From Hydrogenoanaerobacterium saccharovorans (lineage in GTDB: Bacteria; Bacillota; Clostridia; Oscillospirales; Ruminococcaceae), in the NCBI RefSeq assembly GCF_003814745.1, contig NZ_RKRD01000004.1, forward strand, positions 1 to 64,000: a stretch of 64,000 bases of DNA, read 5' to 3'. Below, in pieces: positions 9,450-16,608 of the stretch. Below the pieces are notes generated by a model. It was not told the origin of the DNA. It made no database searches and worked only from the letters and a program-made list of their open reading frames with translations. The translations under genes were made by a program, and so were the position numbers. Position 1 is the stretch's first letter. Each line of letters opens with the position of its first letter.

Positions 9450-9787
9450 GAAAACCCCGCTTTACCTGTAATGGTAAAACGGGGTTTGTTCTCCCTCGAC
9501 GGAGTAAGCGGGATGGGGGTTGACGGAACTACTTGGAGGATTCGGGGGTGTAGTATCCCCCATCGCTTATCCGCGAGGCAACAAAAAAGTGCTGTATGGA
9601 GTTAACCCATACAACACCAGAATTCAAGTGCAATTTGCATATTACGCTTTACAAAACGGGTTTGTTTGGCGTATAATAAGTATGCAAAGTGCGGCTTTTA
9701 TGCCGTTGTTTATGGAGGACTGACTCCGTATACAGGGTACAGGGTGCGCTCACACCTTGTGCCTGCTTTGCACTAATTGTGCCTCTA
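9450..9787 (-). ncRNA. candidate structured non-coding RNA, copy 1
   Basis: A ~340-bp element that recurs at 56362-56709 in the same window orientation. The minus strand is favoured because a consensus promoter (9794-9822) sits at one edge and a GC-rich hairpin followed by TTTT (9452-9487) at the other. Conserved helices, in plus coordinates, include a long-range stem pairing about 9495-9520 with 9555-9578, a hairpin around 9590-9617, and others near 9645-9672 and 9690-9705. The hairpin near 9740-9757 differs from copy 2 by a G-C to A-T pair swap and a G-U to G-C change, which preserve pairing. No convincing protein is encoded on either strand. A weaker plus-strand promoter-like pair (TTTACA-18-TATAAT, about 9650-9679) is also conserved, so the strand is not proven. 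I do not recognise the RNA class. Confidence 0.55.
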
Positions 9788-9793
9788 ATTCAT

Positions 9794-9822
9794 ATTATAT
9801 GGCTAATGTTGGAAAAAAGCAA
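9794..9822 (-). promoter_or_regulatory. promoter of ncRNA copy 1
   Basis: On the minus strand TTGCTT (9817-9822), a 17-nt spacer (9800-9816) and a perfect TATAAT (9794-9799). Copy 2 has the same hexamers and spacing, and the similarity between the copies ends a few bases upstream of the -35. The expected start is near 9787. Confidence 0.6.
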
Positions 9823-9825
9823 GCC

Positions 9826-9948
9826 TTAAGTTGCTTTTTCTCCATTGATGTAGATTTTCCCCTCATCTGCCCGATAAACACCTGGAAGCACTTTCATTAA
9901 TGTGGGTTTTTCAGCGTCATTTTCACCGCCTACTGGTACTGGTAGTAT
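9826..9948 (-). pseudogene. remnant of a sugar ABC transporter ATPase (RbsA/MglA type)
   Basis: On the minus strand 40 codons ending in TAA at 9826-9828 encode a decayed ATPase piece. TLMKVLPGVYRADEGKI and INGEKAT match the stretch after the Walker A of RbsA/MglA-type ATPases, and the preceding GGENDAEKPT looks like a mutated GENGAGKST. There is no start codon, no ribosome site and no continuation, and the Walker A lysine/serine context is ruined, so it cannot be functional. The intact relative in this window (29177-30667) has GENGAGKSTLMKILSGV at the same place. It probably marks a lost transport operon or a recombination scar beside the ncRNA element. Confidence 0.6.
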
Positions 9949-10100
9949 GAATGTTTGCTTACACGAGATATAAAAAATATGACTTAACGATGTCGTTTAA
10001 ATGAAAATTATAATGAAACAACTAAATTATGAATTGTTTAACACCCTACACTTTTCAGATAATATTTACTTTATTAACTCAGAAGGCAGGTGCTTATTAA

Positions 10101-10205
10101 ATGGAATGGCTTAGCGATATATATTATGGTCTAGTAACATGGATGCTTGTTATCGGTTTTTATTACGTTATATATCGTACTATTAAACGTTTGTTTAAAA
10201 AATAG
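10101..10205 (+). CDS. 34-residue single-pass membrane peptide
   Basis: A short ORF opening with MEWLSDIYYG, with a hydrophobic, aromatic core and a basic tail (KRLFKK), as in many small membrane proteins. A weak purine-rich site (GAAGGCAGG) lies about 9-10 nt before the ATG. No homology is recognised and nothing in the context gives a function. It could be fortuitous. Confidence 0.35.
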   Translation: MEWLSDIYYGLVTWMLVIGFYYVIYRTIKRLFKK

Positions 10206-10383
10206 TGGTTCATTCAATACAGTTAAACACAATGGGATTTGAGCGATAATTAATTCGCTAGTTAAGGAACACCATCACTTCAAATGCTGAAAGATACACC
10301 TTAAAAAGAAGTAAATTAGACAAAATGGTAATATATGTTACAATAATACTAATGTTAATATATAGAAAGAAAGTAATGGAAAA

Positions 10384-10713
10384 ATGGAAGTAGATAGAAA
10401 TATAGAAGTAGGTTGCCCGCGTTTTAAAAAAATAAAGTTAAAATACAAAGGCTGTGTTTTTTCGGGAAACCTTGGATTGATTAAAGAAAAAATACTAATC
10501 TCTTTCGCAGTGGATGTAGCAAGTAAACGAGAACAAGAAGTTTGCAAAGAATCTCTTTTATTAAGAGGCAAAGAAGTGTGTATGGAAATTAATGAAATTC
10601 CTATACAAGCTAAAGTTATTACTTGCTCGTACTGTACAAATTTGGATAAGACAGTATTTACTGATTTTAATATTTCGTTAGAAAATCAGATTAGGATAGG
10701 AAACATAGAGTAG
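10384..10713 (+). CDS. hypothetical 109-residue protein
   Basis: A free-standing ORF with codon use compatible with its AT-rich surroundings, preceded by the purine-rich AGAAAGAAAG. It contains five cysteines (one CSYC pair) and alternating beta-like stretches, with no signal peptide or membrane segment. It is not recognised as any family; a small beta-barrel is possible but not shown. It ends just before the promoter of the antitoxin RNA at 10721. Confidence 0.45.
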   Translation: MEVDRNIEVGCPRFKKIKLKYKGCVFSGNLGLIKEKILISFAVDVASKREQEVCKESLLLRGKEVCMEINEIPIQAKVITCSYCTNLDKTVFTDFNISLENQIRIGNIE

Positions 10714-10720
10714 TAAACTG

Positions 10721-10749
10721 TTGACTTGTTATTATAAACATAATATAAT
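10721..10749 (+). promoter_or_regulatory. promoter of the antisense (antitoxin) RNA
   Basis: TTGACT (10721-10726), a 17-nt spacer and a perfect TATAAT (10744-10749). The downstream plus-strand transcript has no credible reading frame and runs toward the 3' end of the small toxin gene. Confidence 0.65.
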
Positions 10750-10756
10750 GTACATG

Positions 10757-10915
10757 GAAGTAAACACATGTAAAAAATGCTTGGTATAGTTTTTTCAAAA
10801 CTGTCCATAATTTTAATAGTTATAAAAAAGGTGTTACCGATAGACGGTTCGCCATTAATAAAAAGTTATAAAAAAATAACCGTACTAATGGGGATTAGGG
10901 GCGGTTATTTTTTTA
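10757..10915 (+). ncRNA. putative type I antitoxin antisense RNA
   Basis: A transcript from the promoter at 10721-10749 would end at the bidirectional hairpin 10870-10914. It would thus be complementary over about 45 nt to the 3' end of the convergent toxin mRNA. This is the arrangement known from TxpA/RatA and BsrG/SR4 in Bacillus, where the antisense RNA blocks or destabilises the toxin transcript. The ends are predictions. Confidence 0.5.
10870..10914. terminator. bidirectional terminator shared by toxin and antitoxin RNAs
   Basis: Outer 13-base arms (10870-10882 and 10902-10914) with a run of A on one side and T on the other, plus an inner CTAAT/ATTAG helix. Both strands end in a U-run, so it can terminate the toxin mRNA (minus) and the antisense RNA (plus). 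Confidence 0.75.
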
Positions 10916-10976
10916 TGGTTTTAAATATTTCCAACAATATAAATAACATAATCGCTGTATATATTTGTTGTTCCAT
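10905..10976 (-). CDS. 23-residue hydrophobic peptide, probable type I (holin-like) toxin
   Basis: The minus strand encodes a 23-residue peptide: a short polar N-terminus (MEQQ), a single hydrophobic helix and an ITIKK-like basic end (FKTIKK). The size, the lysine pair at the stop and the immediately following AACCG-hairpin terminator match the small holin-like toxin peptides of Firmicutes type I systems, which damage the membrane when overproduced. A strong ribosome site (AAAGGGGGGA) precedes the ATG. It lies in the 3' arm of a CCCTTT/AAAGGG hairpin (10986-11004), which would hide it, as known for type I toxin mRNAs. Too short for routine gene callers. The assignment rests on architecture, not on a database match. 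Confidence 0.6.
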   Translation of the reverse strand: MEQQIYTAIMLFILLEIFKTIKK

Positions 10977-11090
10977 AAACGTCCCCCCTTTCTTAAAAAA
11001 AGGGATGGGACGAACCGCCTACCGTACAGGTAACACCACCCATATATTACCATATAAATGGTAGTTTGTATACCAAGGTAAAATGCTTTT

Positions 11091-11261
11091 CTAAATCACC
11101 AAAACCCGCCACTTATACGCGTATAGGTGGCGGATTTTACTTTGGTTTAAATTTTTTGAAATAAACAGAAAAAGCCATGTAATCACTCTGAAAAATAAAG
11201 CAGTGAAAGCCACAAATAGTAAAATTACTATTCCCAGTTTAATTCCTTCTATTAAAAACAT
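11091..11261 (-). CDS. 56-residue small membrane protein
   Basis: The ORF starts 17 nt after the stop of the upstream 111-residue membrane protein, with GAGG before its ATG, so the two are probably co-transcribed and translationally coupled. Residues about 7-35 are hydrophobic (one or two helices) and the tail is basic. The last third runs through the palindrome 11102-11138, so the end may be a read-through into a terminator. No family is recognised. Confidence 0.4.
   Translation of the reverse strand: MFLIEGIKLGIVILLFVAFTALFFRVITWLFLFISKNLNQSKIRHLYAYKWRVLVI
11102..11138. terminator. hairpin at the end of the small membrane gene pair
   Basis: The CCGCCAC/GTGGCGG arms (11106-11112 and 11127-11133) enclose an inner TATAC/GTATA helix and are flanked by short A and T runs. 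It can serve as a terminator in either direction. Confidence 0.5.
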
Positions 11262-11278
11262 AAAAAATTACCTCATTT

Positions 11279-11614
11279 TCAGCTCGCATTCCACCAAAGT
11301 GCGATATTAAGACCGACAAAAAGCAAAATGAATACAACCATTATATTTCGAACTTTTTTATGAACAAACGGAATGTTTATGTTGTAACTTAATTTTGCAT
11401 AAATTGCAATGATGGCATAAATAGCGGTAAACCCTATAAAAGGAATAAAAGTGTATGCAATCATCCACCAACCCCATGGTTTATCTCTAAGAAGAAGAAA
11501 AAAAGCAGAAACTACCGAATTAATCATTCCAACGAATGGTTGATAAGAAGCGAAATTCGCAACAGATTGGAAAAGCTGACTATCTTCGCGTTTTTGCAGC
11601 GGTTTACTACCCAT
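11279..11614 (-). CDS. 111-residue membrane protein, unknown function
   Basis: It starts after a good ribosome site (AGAGGGGGAG). The N-terminal 30 residues are polar, followed by about three hydrophobic segments (near residues 28-43, 50-70 and 87-107) separated by aromatic and basic loops (DKPWGWW, VHKKVR). It forms a small operon with the 56-residue membrane peptide downstream. No family is recognised; in such accessory regions small membrane pairs are often immunity or stress proteins, but that is only a possibility here. Confidence 0.55.
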   Translation of the reverse strand: MGSKPLQKREDSQLFQSVANFASYQPFVGMINSVVSAFFLLLRDKPWGWWMIAYTFIPFIGFTAIYAIIAIYAKLSYNINIPFVHKKVRNIMVVFILLFVGLNIALWWNAS

Positions 11615-11921
11615 AGTTATGAAACTCCCCCTCTATTTATCAATTGTTTTTTACGAGCTCCGATTGCTTTTTAGCAATTCTGTATACAGTGAACGCAATT
11701 ATCATATAGTTTAAAAGATGCCGAAAAACCTTCGCCATGCCGCCCAAATAATAACTTGATACAGTATGGCACATTATTTGAGCATTGTAAACAATTGTAA
11801 AAGAATACTATTTATAAAATTTTATAAACAAGAACATTGTTTTTTGTATAAATCATTGTACAAATTACCCAAAAATTAGAAAAATATCATGATTATAACT
11901 GCCAAAAATATGGAAACAGCG

Positions 11922-11950
11922 TTGACGAAACTTTATTTTAATGCTAATAT
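11922..11950 (+). promoter_or_regulatory. promoter of the amino-sugar importer operon with an embedded MurR-type box
   Basis: TTGACG (11922-11927), a 17-nt spacer and TAATAT (11945-11950). The spacer holds GAAACTTTATTT (11927-11938), a 12-mer that recurs exactly on the opposite strand at 18346-18357 between the murR-like and namZ genes. A repressor bound there would cover both promoter elements. The leader to the ATG at 12046 is about 90 nt. Confidence 0.6.
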
Positions 11951-12045
11951 CGATTTGTGAAATAATGGTTCACTCAACTGCAAAAAGAACCAGTTTCATA
12001 TCCCTGAAAATGAAAAATTCCATCTTAGTATTAGGAGGAGAAACT

Positions 12046-13638
12046 ATGAAAATGCAATGGAAGAAAGCTTTGGCAGGTATTCTCGCTACTGCTTTCGCAT
12101 GTTCAGCAATCGCAGGATGCGGCAACAATGCAGCATCCCCGGATAGTACCTCGGCGACCGATGGTTCCGGTGCACAATCGCCCGAATCCCCTATCAAAAT
12201 AACCATGTATTATTCCGACAATGCAACGCTCCCCTTTAAAGAAGACTGGCTGTCTGTTCAGGAAGTTCAAAAGATAGCAAATGTAGATTTGAAAATTGAG
12301 GCAATCCCAATTGCAGACTACGATACCAAAGTATCGCTTGCACTCAACACCGGCAACAATGCGCCTGACGTTATTTTATATAAAATGACTACCGGTGAAA
12401 TTGCATCTTTGGCGCTCAACGGTGCAATCGTCCCGATTGGCGACCACCCCGAATGGACCCCCAACTTTAATGCTAAGGTTGAGGAATTTGGCATGAAAGA
12501 AGACATTGACAAAGTACGGCTGAAAGACGGTAAATTCTATTATCTGCCTGCTTTGTACGATAAACCGTTCTACGACGGCGGGCTGATTCTGCGGGAAGAT
12601 TTCCTTGAAAAAAACAACCTCCCCGCACCAAAAACCTACGATGATTTATACAATATCTTAAAAAAATATAAAGAGCAAAACCCCAACTCCTATCCCCTAA
12701 CCATTTTGGCTGGGCCGCGCGTGCTGTACCGCATGACGATGCCCGCGTTCGGCATCAGCTTGGGTAAAAACGCTGCATCCGGCTCGTGGACACTCAGTTG
12801 GGATTATGAGACAGGCAAGTACTTCCCCGGTGCTATCAGCGACAAATTTAAAGAATATGCCGCATTTATGGCAAAACTGTACGCTGAAGGTTTGCTCGAC
12901 CCTGAAATGGCAGACCCAATTGACGGCGATAAATGGGCACAGAAGATGGCAACGGGTGTCTCGATGGCAACGTACGCTTACTACGACCAAATCGGCGGTG
13001 TTGTGGGCAGCTCCAAGGTTGAGGGCATCAAGCTTCAGATGTATCCCCCGCTTGCAGGCCCTGCAGGTGCACACCATCAAGAGAAAAACCGCACCGCATC
13101 GGGGATTCTGTTCCCGAAAAAAACTGCCGAGCGCCCCGATTTTGAGCAGGTTGTGCGCACAGTTGATAAGATGTTCTACTCGGACGAGTGCGCGGATATT
13201 TGGTGCCTGGGCGTTGAGGGCAAAACCTATACCCGCGAGGGCGACAAGATTGTTTACAGCGATGAAATTCTAAACTCGCCCGACGGTATTTACAAAACCA
13301 TGCAGGTAAAATACGGCTGCGGGTCCGACCCATTCCAGAAAGTATGGGTAAACGAGCAAGAGATGACAAAATACGATGAAAACTATGCCCGCATCAACAA
13401 AGAAGTGGCAGCGATGAAAGATTCCATCCGTCCCCTGCCGCCTACCCCCAAGTTTGACGACTTGCAGGCAGAAGAAGCAGGCGTTTTAAGAACACCGCTT
13501 GCAGATGCATTTGACCGCTGGATGAACGACTTTACCACAGGTGCCAAGAGCGTAGAGAAAGATTGGGACACCTATGTACAAGAAATGAAAAATTTGCAGA
13601 TTGAAAAGTACTGCGAAATTTACAACAGCAATCTGTAA
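12046..13638 (+). CDS. extracellular solute-binding lipoprotein of a sugar ABC importer (LplA/YtcQ type)
   Basis: The start is set by AGGAGGAG 7 nt before the ATG at 12046; the frame is open further upstream without a ribosome site. A 530-residue protein with a lipoprotein signal (lipobox SAIAGC, Cys25), a Ser/Thr/Ala-rich linker and a large bilobed family-1-like binding domain, of the long type that pairs with LplB/YtcP permeases. It captures an oligosaccharide outside the membrane and hands it to the two permeases that follow. The operon continues with MurQ and an esterase, and the NamZ/NagZ/MurK operon lies nearby. A GlcNAc-MurNAc-type muropeptide sugar is therefore the likely ligand (inference). 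A hairpin after the gene may keep the binding protein more abundant than the permeases. Confidence 0.85.
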   Translation: MKMQWKKALAGILATAFACSAIAGCGNNAASPDSTSATDGSGAQSPESPIKITMYYSDNATLPFKEDWLSVQEVQKIANVDLKIEAIPIADYDTKVSLALNTGNNAPDVILYKMTTGEIASLALNGAIVPIGDHPEWTPNFNAKVEEFGMKEDIDKVRLKDGKFYYLPALYDKPFYDGGLILREDFLEKNNLPAPKTYDDLYNILKKYKEQNPNSYPLTILAGPRVLYRMTMPAFGISLGKNAASGSWTLSWDYETGKYFPGAISDKFKEYAAFMAKLYAEGLLDPEMADPIDGDKWAQKMATGVSMATYAYYDQIGGVVGSSKVEGIKLQMYPPLAGPAGAHHQEKNRTASGILFPKKTAERPDFEQVVRTVDKMFYSDECADIWCLGVEGKTYTREGDKIVYSDEILNSPDGIYKTMQVKYGCGSDPFQKVWVNEQEMTKYDENYARINKEVAAMKDSIRPLPPTPKFDDLQAEEAGVLRTPLADAFDRWMNDFTTGAKSVEKDWDTYVQEMKNLQIEKYCEIYNSNL

Positions 13639-13669
13639 AACAGAGTTAAAAATTTAAAGGGTTTTATTT

Positions 13670-13731
13670 GGGGCTGTCGCAGAACCACTCGATAAGCTGG
13701 GTGCCGTGTTTTGCAGCAGCCCCTTTGTTTT
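13670..13731 (+). terminator. intercistronic hairpin / partial terminator
   Basis: GGGGCTG (13670-13676) pairs with CAGCCCC (13717-13723) across a long loop and is followed by TTTGTTTT. It sits between the binding-protein gene and the first permease gene, where partial termination is common. Confidence 0.45.
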
Positions 13732-13750
13732 AATCAAGGAGGTGCAGAGT

Positions 13751-14740
13751 ATGACAAAAACAGACATAAATGTAATAGAAATCGACACAAGTACAATAAA
13801 AAAAGACACGAAAACAAGACAACAACCCAAAAAAGAAAATTTAAAGCTGCACTTAAAGCGGTACTGGCAGCTTTACGTTATGATGATACTGCCTATTTTG
13901 TATTTTGTAATCTTTAAATATGCCCCCATGTTCGGCAACATTTTGGCGTTTCGCAGGTATCGCCCCGGCATGAGTGCATTCGGAACAGACTGGGTAAACT
14001 TCCGTTATTTTAAGATGTTCTTTAAAGACCCTGCCTTTTGGAGTGCGTTCCGCAATACATTGACCATTTCGTTTACCAACCTGCTTGTAAATTTTCCGCT
14101 GCCGATTATTTTTGCCATTTTGCTAAACGAAGTACGGCACCCGCGGTTTAAAAAACTGGTGCAGACGGTATCGTATATGCCGCGGTTTATTTCTACCGTG
14201 GTGGTTATCGCCATCTTGGGCGAGATATTATCCCCGAGTTCGGGCTTGCTCAACATCTTTTTAAATAAAGTGTTTGGGATGGAACCCATTTATTTTATGA
14301 ACGAACCGCAGTACTTCCGCACACTTTACATACTCACCGACACGTGGCAGTTTATGGGCTGGACGGCAATCATTTATCTGGCTGCCATCACCGGTGTAAA
14401 CAGCGACCTGTTTGAGGCCGCCGAAATTGATGGTGCAAACCGTTTTCAGCGCATTATTTATGTTACCATCCCCTCCATTCTGCCCACCATTATGGTCATG
14501 CTGATCCTCGATGTGGGCAGGCTGCTCAACGTGGGCTTTGAAAAGGTATTGCTGATGTACACACCCAACAATGCCGGAGTCAGCGACGTCATCAATACAC
14601 TGGTGTATCGCCTTGGTATTCTTACACAGAACTATTCGTACGCCACGGCAATCGGCTTGTTCAGCGGTGTTATCGGCGTAGTGCTGGTGAGCTTTTCAAA
14701 CAAGCTCAGCAAAAAAATTACCGGCGAGAGTATTTACTAA
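13751..14740 (+). CDS. sugar ABC transporter permease, LplB type
   Basis: AAGGAGGTG precedes the ATG at 13751; the frame is open 45 nt further upstream without support. A 329-residue protein with a polar, basic N-terminus and about six TM helices. The MalF/LplB cytoplasmic EAA loop (EAAEIDGANRFQRI) docks the ATPase. It works with the permease at 14753 and the binding protein at 12046. No ATPase gene is present in this cluster, so the pair probably uses a shared MsmX-like ATPase encoded elsewhere, as known for many Firmicutes sugar importers. Confidence 0.88.
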   Translation: MTKTDINVIEIDTSTIKKDTKTRQQPKKENLKLHLKRYWQLYVMMILPILYFVIFKYAPMFGNILAFRRYRPGMSAFGTDWVNFRYFKMFFKDPAFWSAFRNTLTISFTNLLVNFPLPIIFAILLNEVRHPRFKKLVQTVSYMPRFISTVVVIAILGEILSPSSGLLNIFLNKVFGMEPIYFMNEPQYFRTLYILTDTWQFMGWTAIIYLAAITGVNSDLFEAAEIDGANRFQRIIYVTIPSILPTIMVMLILDVGRLLNVGFEKVLLMYTPNNAGVSDVINTLVYRLGILTQNYSYATAIGLFSGVIGVVLVSFSNKLSKKITGESIY

Positions 14741-14752
14741 AGGGGTGGCATT

Positions 14753-15625
14753 ATGAGTAAAATTTACAAATCGCGGGGCAGCCGTGCGTTCGATATCATT
14801 GTGTATTCGCTGATGATTTTTGTGCTGCTGTGCTGTCTCGTACCGTTTATCTATATGTTGGCGCTCTCTCTGTCCGACCCAAAGGCGATCATCAACAACC
14901 AGGTGTCTTTTTGGCCGGTAAACTTTACGTTAAGCGCTTACGAGCAAATCTTTACCTATCCCAACTTTTTTAAAGCGTACGGCAACACCATTTTTTACAC
15001 CGTGGGGGGCACAGTTATCTCACTGGCAATGACGATACTGTTTGCCTACCCTCTTTCTAAGCCGTACCTCATCGGGCACAATTTTTTAATGAAGATGGTT
15101 ATTTTCTCGATGTATTTTGCAGCGGGGCTTATCCCCAATTACCTTATTGTGTCCAAACTTGGTTTGACAGGCACCATTTGGGCAATGCTGCTGCCGTTTG
15201 CCATCAACCAGTTTAACCTCATCATTCTCATCAACTTTTTTAAGTCGATGCCGGAGGAGATTGAAGAAGCGGCACTCATCGATGGGCTGAATTATTTCGG
15301 CATATTATGGAAGATTGTTCTGCCGCTATCCACTGCGGCGCTTGCCACTATTGGGCTTTATACCGCCGTGTTCTTTTGGAACGACTGGTTCAATGGTCTT
15401 ATTTATCTTAACACAGACCAATACCCTGTTATGCTGTTTCTACGCAACATCGTAAACGGTACGGCTGTTATGGGCGACGGTGCGGGCTCTGCCGACAAAA
15501 CAACCATTGGTATTTCCATTAAGTCGGCGGTTATCATCACCTCAACCCTGCCCATTATCATTCTGTACCCGTTTTTGCAGAAGTACTTTGTCAAAGGGCT
15601 TACGGTTGGTGCAGTGAAGGGTTAA
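14753..15625 (+). CDS. sugar ABC transporter permease, YtcP/MalG type
   Basis: It starts 12 nt after the preceding stop, behind GGGGTGG. A 290-residue protein with about six TM helices and the EAA loop EAALIDGLNYFGILWK, ending in the typical KGLTVGAVKG. It is the second half of the heterodimeric membrane channel. Co-transcribed with the binding protein, the LplB-type permease and murQ (66 nt downstream). Confidence 0.88.
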   Translation: MSKIYKSRGSRAFDIIVYSLMIFVLLCCLVPFIYMLALSLSDPKAIINNQVSFWPVNFTLSAYEQIFTYPNFFKAYGNTIFYTVGGTVISLAMTILFAYPLSKPYLIGHNFLMKMVIFSMYFAAGLIPNYLIVSKLGLTGTIWAMLLPFAINQFNLIILINFFKSMPEEIEEAALIDGLNYFGILWKIVLPLSTAALATIGLYTAVFFWNDWFNGLIYLNTDQYPVMLFLRNIVNGTAVMGDGAGSADKTTIGISIKSAVIITSTLPIIILYPFLQKYFVKGLTVGAVKG

Positions 15626-15690
15626 CGGGATAAGTATAAAAAATACCGCCGCGCCTAACTTGGGGCGGATAGATATGGCAGGAGGATAAC

Positions 15691-16608
15691 ATGCTGGAAT
15701 TAACCAATATACAAACCGAACAAAGAAACGAGCGCACCGCAAAAATCGATCAGGTGTCTACTCTAGAGATGGTGCGTATGATTAATAAAGAAGATAAAGT
15801 TGTTGCCGATGCGGTAGAACTGGTTCTGCCCCAAATTGCCCGTGCAGTGGATGTGATTTACGAGAAGCTGGCGGCGGGCGGGCGGCTGTTTTATTGCGGC
15901 TGCGGCACCTCGGGCAGGTTGGGCGTTTTGGATGCGGCGGAGTGCCCCCCTACCTTTGGCACCGACCCCGAACTGGTGCAGGCACTGATGGCGGGCGGCA
16001 CGGCAGCTTTTACCAAAGCGATTGAGGGCGCCGAAGATGACTACGTCATGGGCGGCGAAGATTTAAAAAAAGCAGGTTTTACCGCCGCAGACGTGCTTGT
16101 GGGCATTGCCGCGAGCGGACGCACCCCCTACGTGATTGGTGCGATGGAATACGCGAAAAAACTGGGTGCAAAGGTCATCGGCTTGACATGTTGCCCTGCC
16201 TCCCAAATAGATGAACTGGCAGACATCGGCATCAGCCCTATGCCGGGTCCGGAGGCAATTACCGGCTCCACCCGTATGAAAAGCGGAACGGCACAAAAAA
16301 TGGTGCTGAATATGCTCTCTACCGGTGTGATGATTAAATTGGGCAAGGTTTACGGCAACTTGATGGTTGATGTAAAGGCAACCAACGAAAAACTGGTGGA
16401 GCGCGCTGTTTCGATTGTGCGCACCGCTACAGGCACAGATAACATTACTGCCCGCAGGGCATTGTCGCAGTGCGGATTCTCGGCGAAAAACGCGATACTG
16501 ATGTTGCTTTGCGGTGTGGATGCAGAACAGGCAAAAATTCTGCTGGACGGCAATGGCGGCAGAATTGCCGATGCCGTCAAAACAAAGCAAGGACAGGAGG
16601 CAGAATAA
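15691..16608 (+). CDS. murQ: N-acetylmuramic acid 6-phosphate etherase
   Basis: A cytoplasmic enzyme that removes the D-lactyl ether from MurNAc 6-phosphate, giving GlcNAc 6-phosphate and D-lactate. 305 residues, the usual MurQ length. The SIS fold has GCGTSGRLGVLDAAECPPTFG around residues 70-90 and the signature TGSTRMKSGTAQKMVLNM around 192-209. The first Glu of the AAECPPT segment corresponds to the catalytic acid of the family. AGGAGG precedes the ATG. Its last base overlaps the start of the esterase gene (TAATG), so the two are coupled. Together with MurK at 21164 it completes MurNAc salvage without a PTS. Confidence 0.93.
   Translation: MLELTNIQTEQRNERTAKIDQVSTLEMVRMINKEDKVVADAVELVLPQIARAVDVIYEKLAAGGRLFYCGCGTSGRLGVLDAAECPPTFGTDPELVQALMAGGTAAFTKAIEGAEDDYVMGGEDLKKAGFTAADVLVGIAASGRTPYVIGAMEYAKKLGAKVIGLTCCPASQIDELADIGISPMPGPEAITGSTRMKSGTAQKMVLNMLSTGVMIKLGKVYGNLMVDVKATNEKLVERAVSIVRTATGTDNITARRALSQCGFSAKNAILMLLCGVDAEQAKILLDGNGGRIADAVKTKQGQEAE

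Noticed and set aside
9520..9723. Plus-strand ORF whose PIAYPRGNKKVLYGV peptide recurs in the ORF at 56447-56803
   Set aside because: The likeness follows from the conserved RNA element. The frames diverge in length, lack ribosome sites, and substitutions follow base-pairing rather than codon positions.
10777..11064. 95-residue plus-strand ORF
   Set aside because: It overlaps the antisense RNA, the bidirectional terminator and the toxin gene on the other strand, and has no ribosome site.
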